Below are positions 16,043 to 23,901 of a stretch of 64,000 bases of DNA, one piece after another. Made by a program: the position numbers and the translations under genes. The DNA is from Hydrogenophaga crassostreae (GTDB taxonomy: Bacteria; Pseudomonadota; Gammaproteobacteria; Burkholderiales; Burkholderiaceae_C): NCBI RefSeq assembly GCF_001761385.1, contig NZ_CP017476.1:372001-436000 (forward strand), read 5' to 3'. Each line of letters starts with the position of its first letter. Position 1 is the stretch's first letter. The notes under the pieces are model-generated. The model saw only the letters and a program-made list of their open reading frames with translations. It did no database searches and had not been told where the DNA came from.

Positions 16043-16696
16043 ATGATTCGGCTGCACTATTTCCCGAGCACCGCCAGCATGGTGCCCCATATCTTGCTGG
16101 AAGAGGTTGGCGTTGCCTATGAGCGGGTCCTGGTGGACCGGGTGAACGACGCGCAAAAGTTGCCTGCCTATTTGGAGCTCAATCCCAATGGCCTGATACC
16201 GGTGCTCACCGATGGGGAATTGGTGCTCTACGAGACCGCAGCGATCACGCTGCATCTGTGCGACATCCATCCCGAAAGCGGACTGGCGCCAGCGCTGGGC
16301 ACGCCAGAGCGCGCGCACTTCTACAAATGGTTGATGTGGCTCACGAATACCTTGCAGAGCACGCTGATGGTCTATTTTTATCCCGGGCGCTGGCTCGATG
16401 CGGGCAATGCAGAGGGGGCGGCGGAGGTGAAGCGCCACGCCGAAGAACGGGCTGGCGTCTTGCTCGATCAGGTCGAAGCTGAGCTGGTGCGGCACGGGCA
16501 ATCCTGGCTGCTGGGAGAAGCTTATTCGGCACTCGACCCTTACCTGTTCACTTTGTGCCGCTGGACGCGGGAGTTTGCGCTGACGCCACCTGCGCGGGAT
16601 CGCCGGCAACTGGGAAGGCTGCTCCTGCGCATGCTGGAGCGCCCGGCAGTTCAGCGAACCTTGAACAGCGAAGGCCTTGGGGCGCCGTTCGTCTAG
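16043..16696 (+). CDS. Glutathione S-transferase family protein
   Basis: The 217-residue protein has an N-terminal thioredoxin-fold domain (S-T-A-S-M-V-P-H-I-L-L-E-E near residues 9-21, N-P-N-G-L-I-P-V-L near 50, and E-T-A-A-I near 68) and an all-helical C-terminal domain with the N-capping region D-P-Y-L-F near 165. Ser in the first helix is probably the glutathione-activating residue. Substrate unknown. It is convergent with the CorA-type gene, eight bases away. Confidence 0.88.
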   Translation: MIRLHYFPSTASMVPHILLEEVGVAYERVLVDRVNDAQKLPAYLELNPNGLIPVLTDGELVLYETAAITLHLCDIHPESGLAPALGTPERAHFYKWLMWLTNTLQSTLMVYFYPGRWLDAGNAEGAAEVKRHAEERAGVLLDQVEAELVRHGQSWLLGEAYSALDPYLFTLCRWTREFALTPPARDRRQLGRLLLRMLERPAVQRTLNSEGLGAPFV

Positions 16697-16704
16697 GGCT
16701 GCGC

Positions 16705-17814
16705 CTAACGCGAGCTGCGCTCCAGGTAGCGGTGGCGCCAGAAAAACACGCTCAGTCCTACAGCGATGACCACCATGGCACCCATCGCCCACCAGAAGCC
16801 TTCTTGCTGGTGCACCAAGGGTATGAACTGAAAGTTCATGCCGAAGATGCCGGCAATCAGGTTCAGCGGCAGAAAAACGGCGGTGAGCACGGTGAGTGTG
16901 CGCATGATGTCGTTGGTGCGGTTGCTCTGCGCTGAGAAATGCATCTGCACCGCAGTTTCCGCGTTCTGCTCCAGGCGTCTCACATGGTGTACGACCCGCT
17001 CAATGTGCTCCAGCACGTCACGGCTGCGCACCCGCAGCAACTCCAGTCCCCGCAGACCGCCGTTGTGGTCGTCGGCCTCCCAGCTGGCCAGTGACTCGAT
17101 CCAGTCGAGCACCGCCGATCGCTGGTCTTCGCAAATGTCGTCGAGCTGATGCAATGAGATGCGCGCTTCGAGCAAGGTAGACCAATTCTGAAACCGGGCG
17201 CGCGGCTTGAGCAGTTCGGTCTGCCAGTGGTCAAGCTGGCGCGTGAGCTCGCGCCGCAAGTCCAGGTAGCCGTCAACCATGTGGTGGACCACACGCAGCA
17301 TCAGGTCGGCGGGGCTGGCAGGCAAGTGGGCACCCGGGCTGCGGTTGTTGGCCGATGGGGCGGTCAGCAGCCGTTGGGCATAGTGATCAAGCACGGCGCA
17401 GCCGGCCGGATGCACCGTCAGCACCACACGGTCAAACACCGCAAAACCCACCGGGCTGGTGTCGATTTGGCGCAAAACGGGTGGACCGCTGCGTTTGGGG
17501 CGCTGCGCCAATGACTGGGCGGGCTCGGCAATACCGTTTTCGGTCTGGCTGGTGGCCAGGCGCCGAAACACCAGCAGGTCGTAGTCCGAGGTGTAGTCAA
17601 AGTGGGAGGGCAACTGCTTGTTCAGCAGGTCAGAGATGTGCAAATCCACAAGCGTGTGGCCTGACAGGTCGGACAACGCTGTTTGCACCTGCGCTTGTTC
17701 CGCTTCAAGTTCTTGTCTCCCGCAGGCAATCCAGACAAAACCGGAGGCCGGCGCCTGATGTGGCGGATCGGCCAGCTCGGTGACCCCCTTGGGCTGAATG
17801 TGGAAGCAACGCAA
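16705..17814 (-). CDS. CorA-family divalent cation transporter
   Basis: The 369-residue protein has a long cytoplasmic alpha/beta funnel domain and two C-terminal membrane helices. The first ends in the signature G-M-N (residues 325-327, in G-I-F-G-M-N-F) and is followed by a periplasmic loop with Q-Q-E-G-F-W-W and a second helix. CorA proteins form pentamers moving Mg2+, Co2+ or, in the ZntB branch, Zn2+. The cation cannot be set from the sequence. It lies 14 bases downstream of hemB on the same strand and may be cotranscribed. Confidence 0.9.
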   Translation of the reverse strand: MRCFHIQPKGVTELADPPHQAPASGFVWIACGRQELEAEQAQVQTALSDLSGHTLVDLHISDLLNKQLPSHFDYTSDYDLLVFRRLATSQTENGIAEPAQSLAQRPKRSGPPVLRQIDTSPVGFAVFDRVVLTVHPAGCAVLDHYAQRLLTAPSANNRSPGAHLPASPADLMLRVVHHMVDGYLDLRRELTRQLDHWQTELLKPRARFQNWSTLLEARISLHQLDDICEDQRSAVLDWIESLASWEADDHNGGLRGLELLRVRSRDVLEHIERVVHHVRRLEQNAETAVQMHFSAQSNRTNDIMRTLTVLTAVFLPLNLIAGIFGMNFQFIPLVHQQEGFWWAMGAMVVIAVGLSVFFWRHRYLERSSR

Positions 17815-17828
17815 GGGGGCGCTTTCTG

Positions 17829-18836
17829 TCAGCGGTTCAACAAGCGGGCGGCATCGCGCGCGAAATAGGTCAGTACGCCATCGGCACCTGCGCGCTTGAA
17901 GGCCAGCAGGCTTTCCATCATCACCGCGTCGTGGTCCAGCCAGCCGTTCTGCGCGGCGGCTTTGAGCATGGCGTATTCGCCACTCACCTGGTAGGCAAAA
18001 GTGGGCACGCGGAACTCGTCTTTCACCCTTCGCACGATGTCCAGGTAGGGCATGCCGGGCTTGACCATCACCATGTCGGCGCCCTCGGCGATGTCCAGCG
18101 CCACTTCGCGCAACGCCTCGTCGCTGTTGCCCGGGTCCATCTGATAGACCTTTTTGTCGGCCTTGCCGAGGTTGGCGGCCGAGCCCACAGCGTCGCGAAA
18201 CGGACCGTAAAAGGCGCTGGCGTATTTGGCGCTGTAGGCCATGATGCGGGTGTGGACCAGGCCGTTGGCTTCCAGCGCGGTGCGAATGGCGCCGATGCGC
18301 CCGTCCATCATGTCGCTGGGCGCGACCATGTCCACGCCGGCTTCGGCCTGAGTGAGTGCCTGCTTCACCAAAATTTCGACGGTGGGGTCGTTGAGGATGT
18401 AGTTGTGTTCATCAAGCAGCCCGTCCTGACCGTGGCTGGTAAACGGGTCCAGTGCCACATCGGTCATCACGCCCAGCTCGGGGAAGCGCTTCTTCAGCTC
18501 GCGCACGACCGTTGGCACCAAGCCCTCGGGGTTGGTCGCCTCCCGCCCATCTGGCGTTTTTAAGGTGGGATCGATCACCGGGAACAGCGCCATCACGGGA
18601 ATGCCCAGCTTCACGCAGTCTTCGGCCACGGGCAGCAGCAGATCGAGACTCAGGCGCTCTACCCCGGGCATGGATCCCACCGCCTCGCATCGACTGGCGC
18701 CCTCCAATACAAAAACCGGATAGATGAGATCGGCAGGCGTCAGCCGGTGTTCGCGCACGAGGTCTCGTGTAAAAGCGTCGCGCCGCAAGCGACGAGGACG
18801 GGACAAAGGAAAAGGTGCAGGTTGAAGCATGGGCAT
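17829..18836 (-). CDS. hemB: Delta-aminolevulinic acid dehydratase (porphobilinogen synthase) HemB
   Basis: The 335-residue protein condenses two 5-aminolevulinate molecules to porphobilinogen in haem synthesis. The Schiff-base lysines are in Y-S-A-K-Y-A-S and M-V-K-P-G-M-P-Y. The metal loop reads D-V-A-L-D-P-F-T-S-H-G-Q-D-G, with aspartates instead of the zinc cysteines, so this is the Mg2+-type enzyme. The longer frame upstream is rejected because family N-termini begin near F-P-x-x-R-P-R-R-L-R-R. ATGs at 18836 and 18830 are both possible. It is divergent from the kinase-like gene at 19128. Confidence 0.95.
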   Translation of the reverse strand: MPMLQPAPFPLSRPRRLRRDAFTRDLVREHRLTPADLIYPVFVLEGASRCEAVGSMPGVERLSLDLLLPVAEDCVKLGIPVMALFPVIDPTLKTPDGREATNPEGLVPTVVRELKKRFPELGVMTDVALDPFTSHGQDGLLDEHNYILNDPTVEILVKQALTQAEAGVDMVAPSDMMDGRIGAIRTALEANGLVHTRIMAYSAKYASAFYGPFRDAVGSAANLGKADKKVYQMDPGNSDEALREVALDIAEGADMVMVKPGMPYLDIVRRVKDEFRVPTFAYQVSGEYAMLKAAAQNGWLDHDAVMMESLLAFKRAGADGVLTYFARDAARLLNR

Positions 18837-19127
18837 ATTGTGGCAAATTGCCTGGATCCTTGGCGCGATGGTCTGCGGGGTCTCTGCTTTCTTATGAACC
18901 TGGGTGATTTGACCGGTATTTTGTATCCATAGGTAAAATTGGCAAGGAGATTGAAAATAGAGCGGGTTTGTGTTGAACTCGAACGCACCGACACAATAGG
19001 TGTTCGACACAGGCATTTGATGCCATGATTCCCGTTCGGAAAGTTCCTCGGCCTCGGTGTTTTGCAAGCGTCGCGTTTGCACACGAACACACTGAGGACT
19101 CCAATCACCAAATCATTGAGACGCAGC

Positions 19128-20252
19128 ATGGCTCAGGACAATAAAAGCAACGCTTCCGCACCGCGGCCTTCCGACGCAAAAGGCGGTGAGACCGATGGCT
19201 GGTCCCTCGATGACCATTGGCCTGAACTGGTGGGCGGACTGGCCGATCAGTTCACCGAAAGTGTGAGCTCGTTGCAGCATCAATTTGACCAGTTGTTGTC
19301 TGCAGGTCGCATCAGCAAGCAAGAACACCGCGCGATGTCGATTCCGGCAGAGCGCATCAAACTGGCCGGCGTGAGCGCACAGCAGATCAACCGCTTCTAC
19401 ATGGGGCGTATTCGCCAAACCCACGAAAAAGTCGACATGTCGCAGTTGGTCGAGGGGGTGCTTCAAGAGCGCAAGCAAGAGCTGGCCACCTTGGGTATCG
19501 CCCTGCGTCGCAAGCTCAAGCCCGTTGAGGTCTTGATCGATCCCACCGTTGCACACACGTTCGTCAACGCCGTTCTGGACTGGAGCCTGCCGTTCGGCAA
19601 CCGGGTCGACATGCGCTTGGATCTCAACGCCTGGCCGCAGCACGCCCGCTTTCTGGTGCGCGTGGCCAACGATGGTGCTCCCCCGTCCAGCGCTGCCAGC
19701 TCAGACAGCCTGAGCTGGATGCTCATTCGCCAGATCGCGCTTGTGGCCGGGGGGATAGAAATTGATCGCACCCTGAGCGATGACGGTGTGACTTTCACTG
19801 CCATGTTCACCCGGACGGTGCAGGCTGTAGATGGCATCTCGGCAGTCGACCTGTCGGATGACCACTCGTCGATGTTCAAGTCGTTGTCAGGCACCTACGT
19901 GCTGACCATTTCACCAAGCTTGCAAATCCGTGCAGATGTCCGGGATGCATTGAGGGAAATAGGTATTTCGTCTGACAGTGTTGTGGACTTCCAACAGGCA
20001 CGCGATGTGATCAAGAGCCGCATGCCCAACCTGATCGTTGTGGATTCGGAAATCAAGGACGACGAGTTTGACGAATTCCGTAGAGCCGTGCTTCGCGAGG
20101 TGTTCGAGTTTCCCTTTGTTGAAATTTCGCCAGATGACAGCTCCTTCGACATGTCCGGTTTTGGCGAGTTTTCAATGGCCAAAGTTGGGCGGGGCAACAT
20201 TCGCGAAGCCCTTGGTACCGCGGTGATGTTTGAGCTGGCAAAAATGATGTAA
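19128..20252 (+). CDS. Unknown protein with degenerate kinase-like and pseudo-receiver domains
   Basis: I do not know a named family for this 374-residue protein. Residues about 30-100 are helical and could be a dimerisation bundle, but no H-E-x-R/T-P kinase box is present. Residues 105-230 resemble a HATPase fold: D-P-T-V-A-H-T-F-V-N-A-V-L in place of the N box, and V-A-N-D-G-A-P in place of the D-x-G-x-G box, both poorly conserved. Residues 256-374 look like a receiver with Asp306 in N-L-I-V-V-D and a lysine in M-A-K-V-G, but the acidic pair after strand 1 is Ser-Pro-Ser. It may be a scaffold or phosphotransfer mimic. The start at 19128 lacks a strong ribosome binding site. Confidence 0.6.
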   Translation: MAQDNKSNASAPRPSDAKGGETDGWSLDDHWPELVGGLADQFTESVSSLQHQFDQLLSAGRISKQEHRAMSIPAERIKLAGVSAQQINRFYMGRIRQTHEKVDMSQLVEGVLQERKQELATLGIALRRKLKPVEVLIDPTVAHTFVNAVLDWSLPFGNRVDMRLDLNAWPQHARFLVRVANDGAPPSSAASSDSLSWMLIRQIALVAGGIEIDRTLSDDGVTFTAMFTRTVQAVDGISAVDLSDDHSSMFKSLSGTYVLTISPSLQIRADVRDALREIGISSDSVVDFQQARDVIKSRMPNLIVVDSEIKDDEFDEFRRAVLREVFEFPFVEISPDDSSFDMSGFGEFSMAKVGRGNIREALGTAVMFELAKMM

Positions 20253-20278
20253 GTCGGACGACTTCAGTTCAGGTGGAA

Positions 20279-20305
20279 ACACCGTTTTCATAGGGAGAAC
20301 GGTGT
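20279..20305 (+). other. Inverted repeat after the kinase-like gene
   Basis: ACACCGTT (20279-20286) pairs with AACGGTGT (20298-20305) across an 11-base loop. No T tract follows. It lies 26 bases after the stop and could be a weak terminator or a 3' stabilising hairpin. Confidence 0.4.
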
Positions 20306-20312
20306 CAACAGC

Positions 20313-20342
20313 GTGACGAAATCAGACTTTCTGTTGTAGCAT
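20313..20342 (+). promoter_or_regulatory. Possible promoter for the candidate small RNA
   Basis: GTGACG (20313-20318), an 18-base spacer and TAGCAT (20337-20342) resemble a weak sigma-70 promoter. A start near 20350 would begin just before the first hairpin of the candidate RNA. Confidence 0.3.
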
Positions 20343-20349
20343 TGCTGTG

Positions 20350-20454
20350 GGCTTGCCTTCGGGTGGGCTCCCCGCTTTTCCTCCCTGAGCGGGTGCCTTA
20401 GTGTGTGACAGCAAAAAGGCTTCCCAACCCGGCCCTATGGGCCGGGTTTTTTTT
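20350..20454 (+). ncRNA. Candidate structured small RNA upstream of hemJ
   Basis: About 105 bases fold into four consecutive stems. The first (20351-20368) is a seven-pair stem capped by a UUCG tetraloop. The second is CCCGCT/AGCGGG (20371-20376 with 20388-20393). The third is GCCTT/AAGGC (20395-20399 with 20416-20420). The last is a 10-pair terminator followed by eight T. No convincing protein frame is present. It could be an independent small RNA or a leader ending in an attenuator for hemJ. No known RNA family is recognised. Confidence 0.4.
20426..20454 (+). terminator. Strong intrinsic terminator upstream of hemJ
   Basis: AACCCGGCCC (20426-20435) and GGGCCGGGTT (20439-20448) form a 10-pair stem with a TAT loop, and the T run continues to 20454. 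Confidence 0.9.
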
Positions 20455-20524
20455 GTCTCGACGTTTCTTTCCTCGGGTGTCGCCAGGCGAAGGCGCACGC
20501 AGGCACGGCGATACACTGACGCCC

Positions 20525-20953
20525 ATGTTGTGGGTCAAATCTTTTCATATCGTGTTCGTGGCCAGCTGGTTTGCCGGCCTGTTCTACCTGCCGCGCATTT
20601 TTGTAAACTTGGCCATGGTGCCGCCCGGTAGCGATGCCGAGCGGCAGCGCCTTCTATTGATGGCACGCAAGCTCATGCGCTTCACGACCATGCTGGCCGT
20701 CCCGGCGGTTGCGCTGGGGCTGTGGCTGTGGGCGGGGTATGGCATCGGTTGGGGTGCTGGCAATGGCTGGATGCATGCCAAGCTGCTGGTTGTTCTCCTG
20801 GTTCTTGGTTATCACCATGCTTGTAGCGTCATGCTGCGCAAGTTCGAGCGCGGAGAAAACCGCCGCAACCATGTCTGGTACCGGTGGTTCAATGAGGCCC
20901 CTGTTTTGATGCTGGTGGCTGTGGTGGTACTGGTTGTGGTCAAGCCGTTCTGA
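20525..20953 (+). CDS. hemJ: Protoporphyrinogen IX oxidase HemJ (UPF0093/CopD-like)
   Basis: The 142-residue membrane protein has four hydrophobic helices and the HemJ pattern: W-V-K-S-F-H-I near residue 3, with the conserved haem-ligand candidate His8, S-W-F-A-G-L-F-Y-L-P-R near 15-25, and W-M-H-A-K-L in the middle. HemJ oxidises protoporphyrinogen IX to protoporphyrin IX in organisms lacking HemG or HemY. The ATG at 20525 is chosen over an in-frame upstream start that would run into the terminator. hemB lies 1.7 kb away. It is followed after 35 bases by a ferredoxin gene. Confidence 0.87.
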   Translation: MLWVKSFHIVFVASWFAGLFYLPRIFVNLAMVPPGSDAERQRLLLMARKLMRFTTMLAVPAVALGLWLWAGYGIGWGAGNGWMHAKLLVVLLVLGYHHACSVMLRKFERGENRRNHVWYRWFNEAPVLMLVAVVVLVVVKPF

Positions 20954-20988
20954 GCCCCGCTGAAATAGGCAGACCCTAAAATGCCCCC

Positions 20989-21327
20989 ATGGAAAACCAG
21001 TCCCCCTACTACGAGCGTCATATCTTCTTTTGCCTGAATCAACGAGAGGGTGGGGAGGCATGCTGCGCGCCCCATGGTGCCCAGGCGGCATTCGACCGCT
21101 GCAAATCCCAGGCCAAAGCGCAGGGCCTCCTGGGTGCTGGAAAAGTCCGGGTGAACAAGGCGGGCTGCCTTGACCGGTGCGCGGGGGGGCCGATTGCCGT
21201 GGTGTACCCGGAAGGGGTCTGGTACAGCTATGTGGATCAGAGCGATATCGACGAAATCGTCGAGTCTCACTTGCGCGATGGCGTGGTCGTGGAGCGTTTG
21301 TTGACGCCCCCCACCGTGGGTCGCTGA
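20989..21327 (+). CDS. Thioredoxin-like [2Fe-2S] ferredoxin
   Basis: The 112-residue protein matches the thioredoxin-like ferredoxin family, seen as a subunit fold in NADH dehydrogenase (NuoE) and hydrogenases and as stand-alone proteins. H-I-F-F-C-L-N carries Cys15, E-A-C-C has Cys25/26, and K-A-G-C-L-D-R-C-A-G-G-P gives Cys60 and Cys64; four of these should hold the cluster. The stop codon shares a base with the start of the next gene, so translation is coupled. An electron-transfer role is likely, partner unknown. Confidence 0.88.
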   Translation: MENQSPYYERHIFFCLNQREGGEACCAPHGAQAAFDRCKSQAKAQGLLGAGKVRVNKAGCLDRCAGGPIAVVYPEGVWYSYVDQSDIDEIVESHLRDGVVVERLLTPPTVGR

Positions 21328-21950
21328 TGAACGCGCAGACCGAGAAAAAGCTGATTTCCGGACCTGCCGGCGCACTTGAGCTGGCGATCGATCGACCCGG
21401 TGGTGAAGCCAAGGGTGTGGCGGTGATTGCGCATCCGCACCCACTGTTTGGCGGCACCATGACCAACAAGGTGGTTCAGACCTTGGCGCGCGCCTTTGTT
21501 CTGTCTGGCTGGACCGCGGTGCGATTCAATTTTCGTGGGGTGGGCGCCAGCGCCGGCGTTTACGATGAAGGGCGTGGCGAACTGGCAGACATGGTGGCTG
21601 TGGTGCAGGACCAGGCACCCGAAGGCGCGTTGTGTCTGGCAGGGTTTTCGTTTGGTGCCTTTGTGGCAAGCCATGCGGTGGCTCATATGGCCGCCGAACG
21701 TGAACTGAGCAAGGTGGTTTTGGTGGGCACGGCCACAAGCCGTTTCGAAACGGCCTCTGTGCCCCCGGAACTTCACTCGCGTACGTTGGTCATTCACGGC
21801 GAGGCGGATGACACCGTTCCGCTGACGTCGGTCATGGACTGGGCAAGGCCTCAGGTTTTGCCGGTTCTGGTTGTCCCTAGCGGCGGCCATTTTTTCCACG
21901 GTCAGTTGCCGCTGTTGCGAGAGTTGACCGTGCGCCATTTGCAGGCTTGA
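21327..21950 (+). CDS. Alpha/beta hydrolase (YfhR/DUF-type small hydrolase)
   Basis: The 207-residue protein has the hydrolase fold, with H-P-H-P-L-F-G-G-T-M near residue 36, F-N-F-R-G-V-G-A-S near 68, the nucleophile serine in A-G-F-S-F-G-A near 108, Asp in H-G-E-A-D-D-T-V-P and His in G-G-H-F-F-H. Genes of this family often sit with the thioredoxin-like ferredoxin, as here, but the substrate is unknown. Start and the previous stop overlap (TGATGA). A D,D-carboxypeptidase follows. Confidence 0.88.
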   Translation: MNAQTEKKLISGPAGALELAIDRPGGEAKGVAVIAHPHPLFGGTMTNKVVQTLARAFVLSGWTAVRFNFRGVGASAGVYDEGRGELADMVAVVQDQAPEGALCLAGFSFGAFVASHAVAHMAAERELSKVVLVGTATSRFETASVPPELHSRTLVIHGEADDTVPLTSVMDWARPQVLPVLVVPSGGHFFHGQLPLLRELTVRHLQA

Positions 21951-21988
21951 AGAGCCTGCTTTCTTTGATCTTTTAAGGGGTGAGTATT

Positions 21989-23170
21989 TTGCTGCGTCGA
22001 TCGTTGATGCGTTGGGTTGCCGGGTTGGTGTGTGTTGCGGGGTCCTTCTCTGCGGTGGCGCAGCCGCCGAAGCCGCCCGAGATTGCGGCCAAGGCCTATT
22101 TGTTGATGGATGTGACATCAGGGCAAGTGTTGGCGTCAAATGATCCCGACAAGGCGGTGGAGCCAGCTTCGCTGACCAAGTTGATGACCATTTACGTGGT
22201 GTTTGATGCGTTGAAATCGGGAAAAATCAATCTGGAACAGACTTTCCCAGTCAGCGAGCGTGCCTGGAAAATGCCGGGTTCGCGCATGTTCATCGATCCA
22301 AAGATGCAGGTGCCCGTGGAAGACCTGATCAAGGGCGTGATCGTGCAGTCCGGCAACGATGCCTCGATGGCGCTGGCCGAAGGGGTTGGCGGGAGCGAAG
22401 AACGCTTTGTTGAAATGATGAACCAGCAAGCCAAAGTGCTGGGCATGACCAACACCACCTACAAAAACCCGGAGGGTTTGACCGAGGCTGGCCACACCAC
22501 CACCGCCAACGACTTGGCGCGCCTGGCGACGCGGTTGATCAAAGATTTCCCGACCTACGTGGCCTATTACGCGATTCAGCACTACCGCTACCCCGGTACC
22601 CCCAAAGCGAACGACACCAACCGCAACCTGTTGCTGTTTCGCGACCCTACTGTCGACGGGCTCAAGACCGGCCACACCGACGCGGCCGGCTATTGCATGG
22701 TCGCTACCGCACATCGACCAGTAGCAGGTCTGGGCGAAGGCCCGGCCGGCGAGCGCCGGTTGCTGAGTGTGTTGCTGGGGGCCTCCAGCGAGAACGTTCG
22801 GGCTGCCGAAAGCCAGAAACTGTTGAACTGGGGCTACACAGCCTTCGATGCCGTCCGGTTGACGTCGGCCGGTCAGGCTCTGGCAACGCCGCGGGTATGG
22901 AAGGGCCGGTCGCCTGGAGTGAAGCTGGGCAAGGTTGATGGCGTGGTGGTCTCTGTCCCGGCAGGCGAAGGTCCGCGCATCAAGACCGAAATTGTTCGGC
23001 CGGAACCCTTGGTGGCGCCTTTGCTGAAAGGGCAGTCCCTGGGCGTTTTGCGTGTGACCTTGGCGAGCGGCGAACCGGTGACGGAAGTGCCGTTGACGGT
23101 GCTGGAGACGGTTGAAGAAAGCGGCTTTGTGGGCCGGGCCTGGGATTCCTTGCGCCTGTGGATTCAGTAG
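21989..23170 (+). CDS. dacC: D-alanyl-D-alanine carboxypeptidase (PBP5/6-type, DacA/DacC)
   Basis: The protein of about 393 residues has a signal peptide ending near F-S-A-V-A-Q, then the penicillin-binding motifs S-L-T-K, S-G-N and K-T-G-H-T in order, and a C-terminal beta domain with an amphipathic membrane anchor (W-D-S-L-R-L-W-I-Q). It trims the terminal D-Ala from peptidoglycan stem peptides in the periplasm. The start is uncertain: a TTG at 21989 sits eight bases after AAGGGG, whereas the GTG at 21980 overlaps that site and the ATG at 22007 gives a shorter leader. dacA would be an equally fair name. Confidence 0.9.
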   Translation: MLRRSLMRWVAGLVCVAGSFSAVAQPPKPPEIAAKAYLLMDVTSGQVLASNDPDKAVEPASLTKLMTIYVVFDALKSGKINLEQTFPVSERAWKMPGSRMFIDPKMQVPVEDLIKGVIVQSGNDASMALAEGVGGSEERFVEMMNQQAKVLGMTNTTYKNPEGLTEAGHTTTANDLARLATRLIKDFPTYVAYYAIQHYRYPGTPKANDTNRNLLLFRDPTVDGLKTGHTDAAGYCMVATAHRPVAGLGEGPAGERRLLSVLLGASSENVRAAESQKLLNWGYTAFDAVRLTSAGQALATPRVWKGRSPGVKLGKVDGVVVSVPAGEGPRIKTEIVRPEPLVAPLLKGQSLGVLRVTLASGEPVTEVPLTVLETVEESGFVGRAWDSLRLWIQ

Positions 23171-23192
23171 GCGCTGTCTTGGCTTCAGTCTG

Positions 23193-23218
23193 AAAAGCCG
23201 CCCTTGGGCGGCTTTTTT
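23193..23218 (+). terminator. Terminator after the D,D-carboxypeptidase gene
   Basis: AAAAGCCGCCC (23193-23203) pairs with GGGCGGCTTTT (23206-23216) and ends in six T. It separates the cell-wall gene from the ribosomal operon promoter. Confidence 0.9.
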
Positions 23219-23249
23219 GCTTTCACTCGGAACCGCGATACCAGGCGCG

Positions 23250-23278
23250 TTGCAGATTTCTACGTCCCGTGCTATAGT
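23250..23278 (+). promoter_or_regulatory. Promoter of the str operon
   Basis: TTGCAG (23250-23255), a 17-base spacer and TATAGT (23273-23278) form a near-consensus sigma-70 promoter about 65 bases upstream of the rpsL start. The leader then contains a small dyad, TCGGAA-TC-TTCCGA, at 23289-23302. Confidence 0.85.
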
Positions 23279-23329
23279 CGAGGGCTTTTCGGAATCTTCC
23301 GAGAAGTTTTCGTTTTCGCTTTATTTTTT

Positions 23330-23341
23330 CTAAACGTTTAG
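23330..23341 (+). promoter_or_regulatory. Palindrome at the rpsL ribosome binding site
   Basis: CTAAACGTTTAG is a perfect 12-base palindrome whose right side runs into the AGGGA ribosome binding site before the rpsL ATG. It could form a small hairpin or dimer contact that tunes rpsL translation. Confidence 0.35.
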
Positions 23342-23350
23342 GGACGTTTC

Positions 23351-23728
23351 ATGCCAACCATCAATCAACTCGTGCGCCACGGCCGGGAGGTCGAAAAGAC
23401 CAAATCCAAGAGCCCGGCCATGGAGAACTCTCCTCAGCGTCGTGGTGTCTGCACCCGTGTTTACACAACGACTCCCAAAAAGCCTAACTCCGCTTTGCGT
23501 AAGGTTGCCAAAGTGCGCCTGACCAACGGTTTTGAGGTGATTTCCTACATCGGCGGTGAAGGCCACAACCTGCAGGAACACAGTGTTGTGCTGGTTCGTG
23601 GCGGTCGTGTCAAGGATTTGCCAGGTGTGCGTTACCACATCGTGCGCGGTTCGCTCGATTTGCAAGGCGTGAAAGACCGCAAGCAGTCGCGCTCCAAGTA
23701 CGGTGCGAAGAAGCCCAAAGCCAAGTAA
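23351..23728 (+). CDS. rpsL: 30S ribosomal protein S12
   Basis: The 125-residue protein begins M-P-T-I-N-Q-L-V-R and carries the conserved T-T-P-K-K-P-N-S-A-L-R and G-V-R-Y-H-I-V-R-G segments of the decoding-site protein S12. The K-P-N lysine is the residue whose changes give streptomycin resistance; it is wild type here. It is first in the str operon, behind a strong promoter. Confidence 0.98.
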   Translation: MPTINQLVRHGREVEKTKSKSPAMENSPQRRGVCTRVYTTTPKKPNSALRKVAKVRLTNGFEVISYIGGEGHNLQEHSVVLVRGGRVKDLPGVRYHIVRGSLDLQGVKDRKQSRSKYGAKKPKAK

Positions 23729-23901
23729 TCCTCGGCTGCAAGCAAAAGAGATATTCGGTGCTGTTTGCCGCGTGGCGCGGTGAAATCAGCGTAGTGACCC
23801 GGAGCCTGCAATGTCGCGGGTGGGTCGAGTAAGTGAGAGTCAGGCTTGTCTCTCGCGGTGTCTGCCAAGATGCCAACTGAAGCAAATTTAGAGGTGAAAA
23901 A
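23729..23901 (+). promoter_or_regulatory. rpsL-rpsG intercistronic region, possible S7 control site
   Basis: This 173-base gap is long for a ribosomal operon. In Escherichia coli the S12-S7 gap binds S7 to repress translation. I see short GC dyads but no clear match to the E. coli structure, so the role is inferred from position only. Confidence 0.3.

Noticed and set aside
18970..19010. Imperfect inverted repeat (GTGTTGAAC / GTTCGACAC) in the hemB upstream gap
   Set aside because: The arms are nine bases with one mismatch and a 23-base spacer. This is too weak to call as an operator without conservation data.
21980..21982. GTG as start of the D,D-carboxypeptidase
   Set aside because: It overlaps its own AAGGGG sequence, which is better placed for the TTG at 21989. 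The matter is not settled, so the choice is recorded in the feature.
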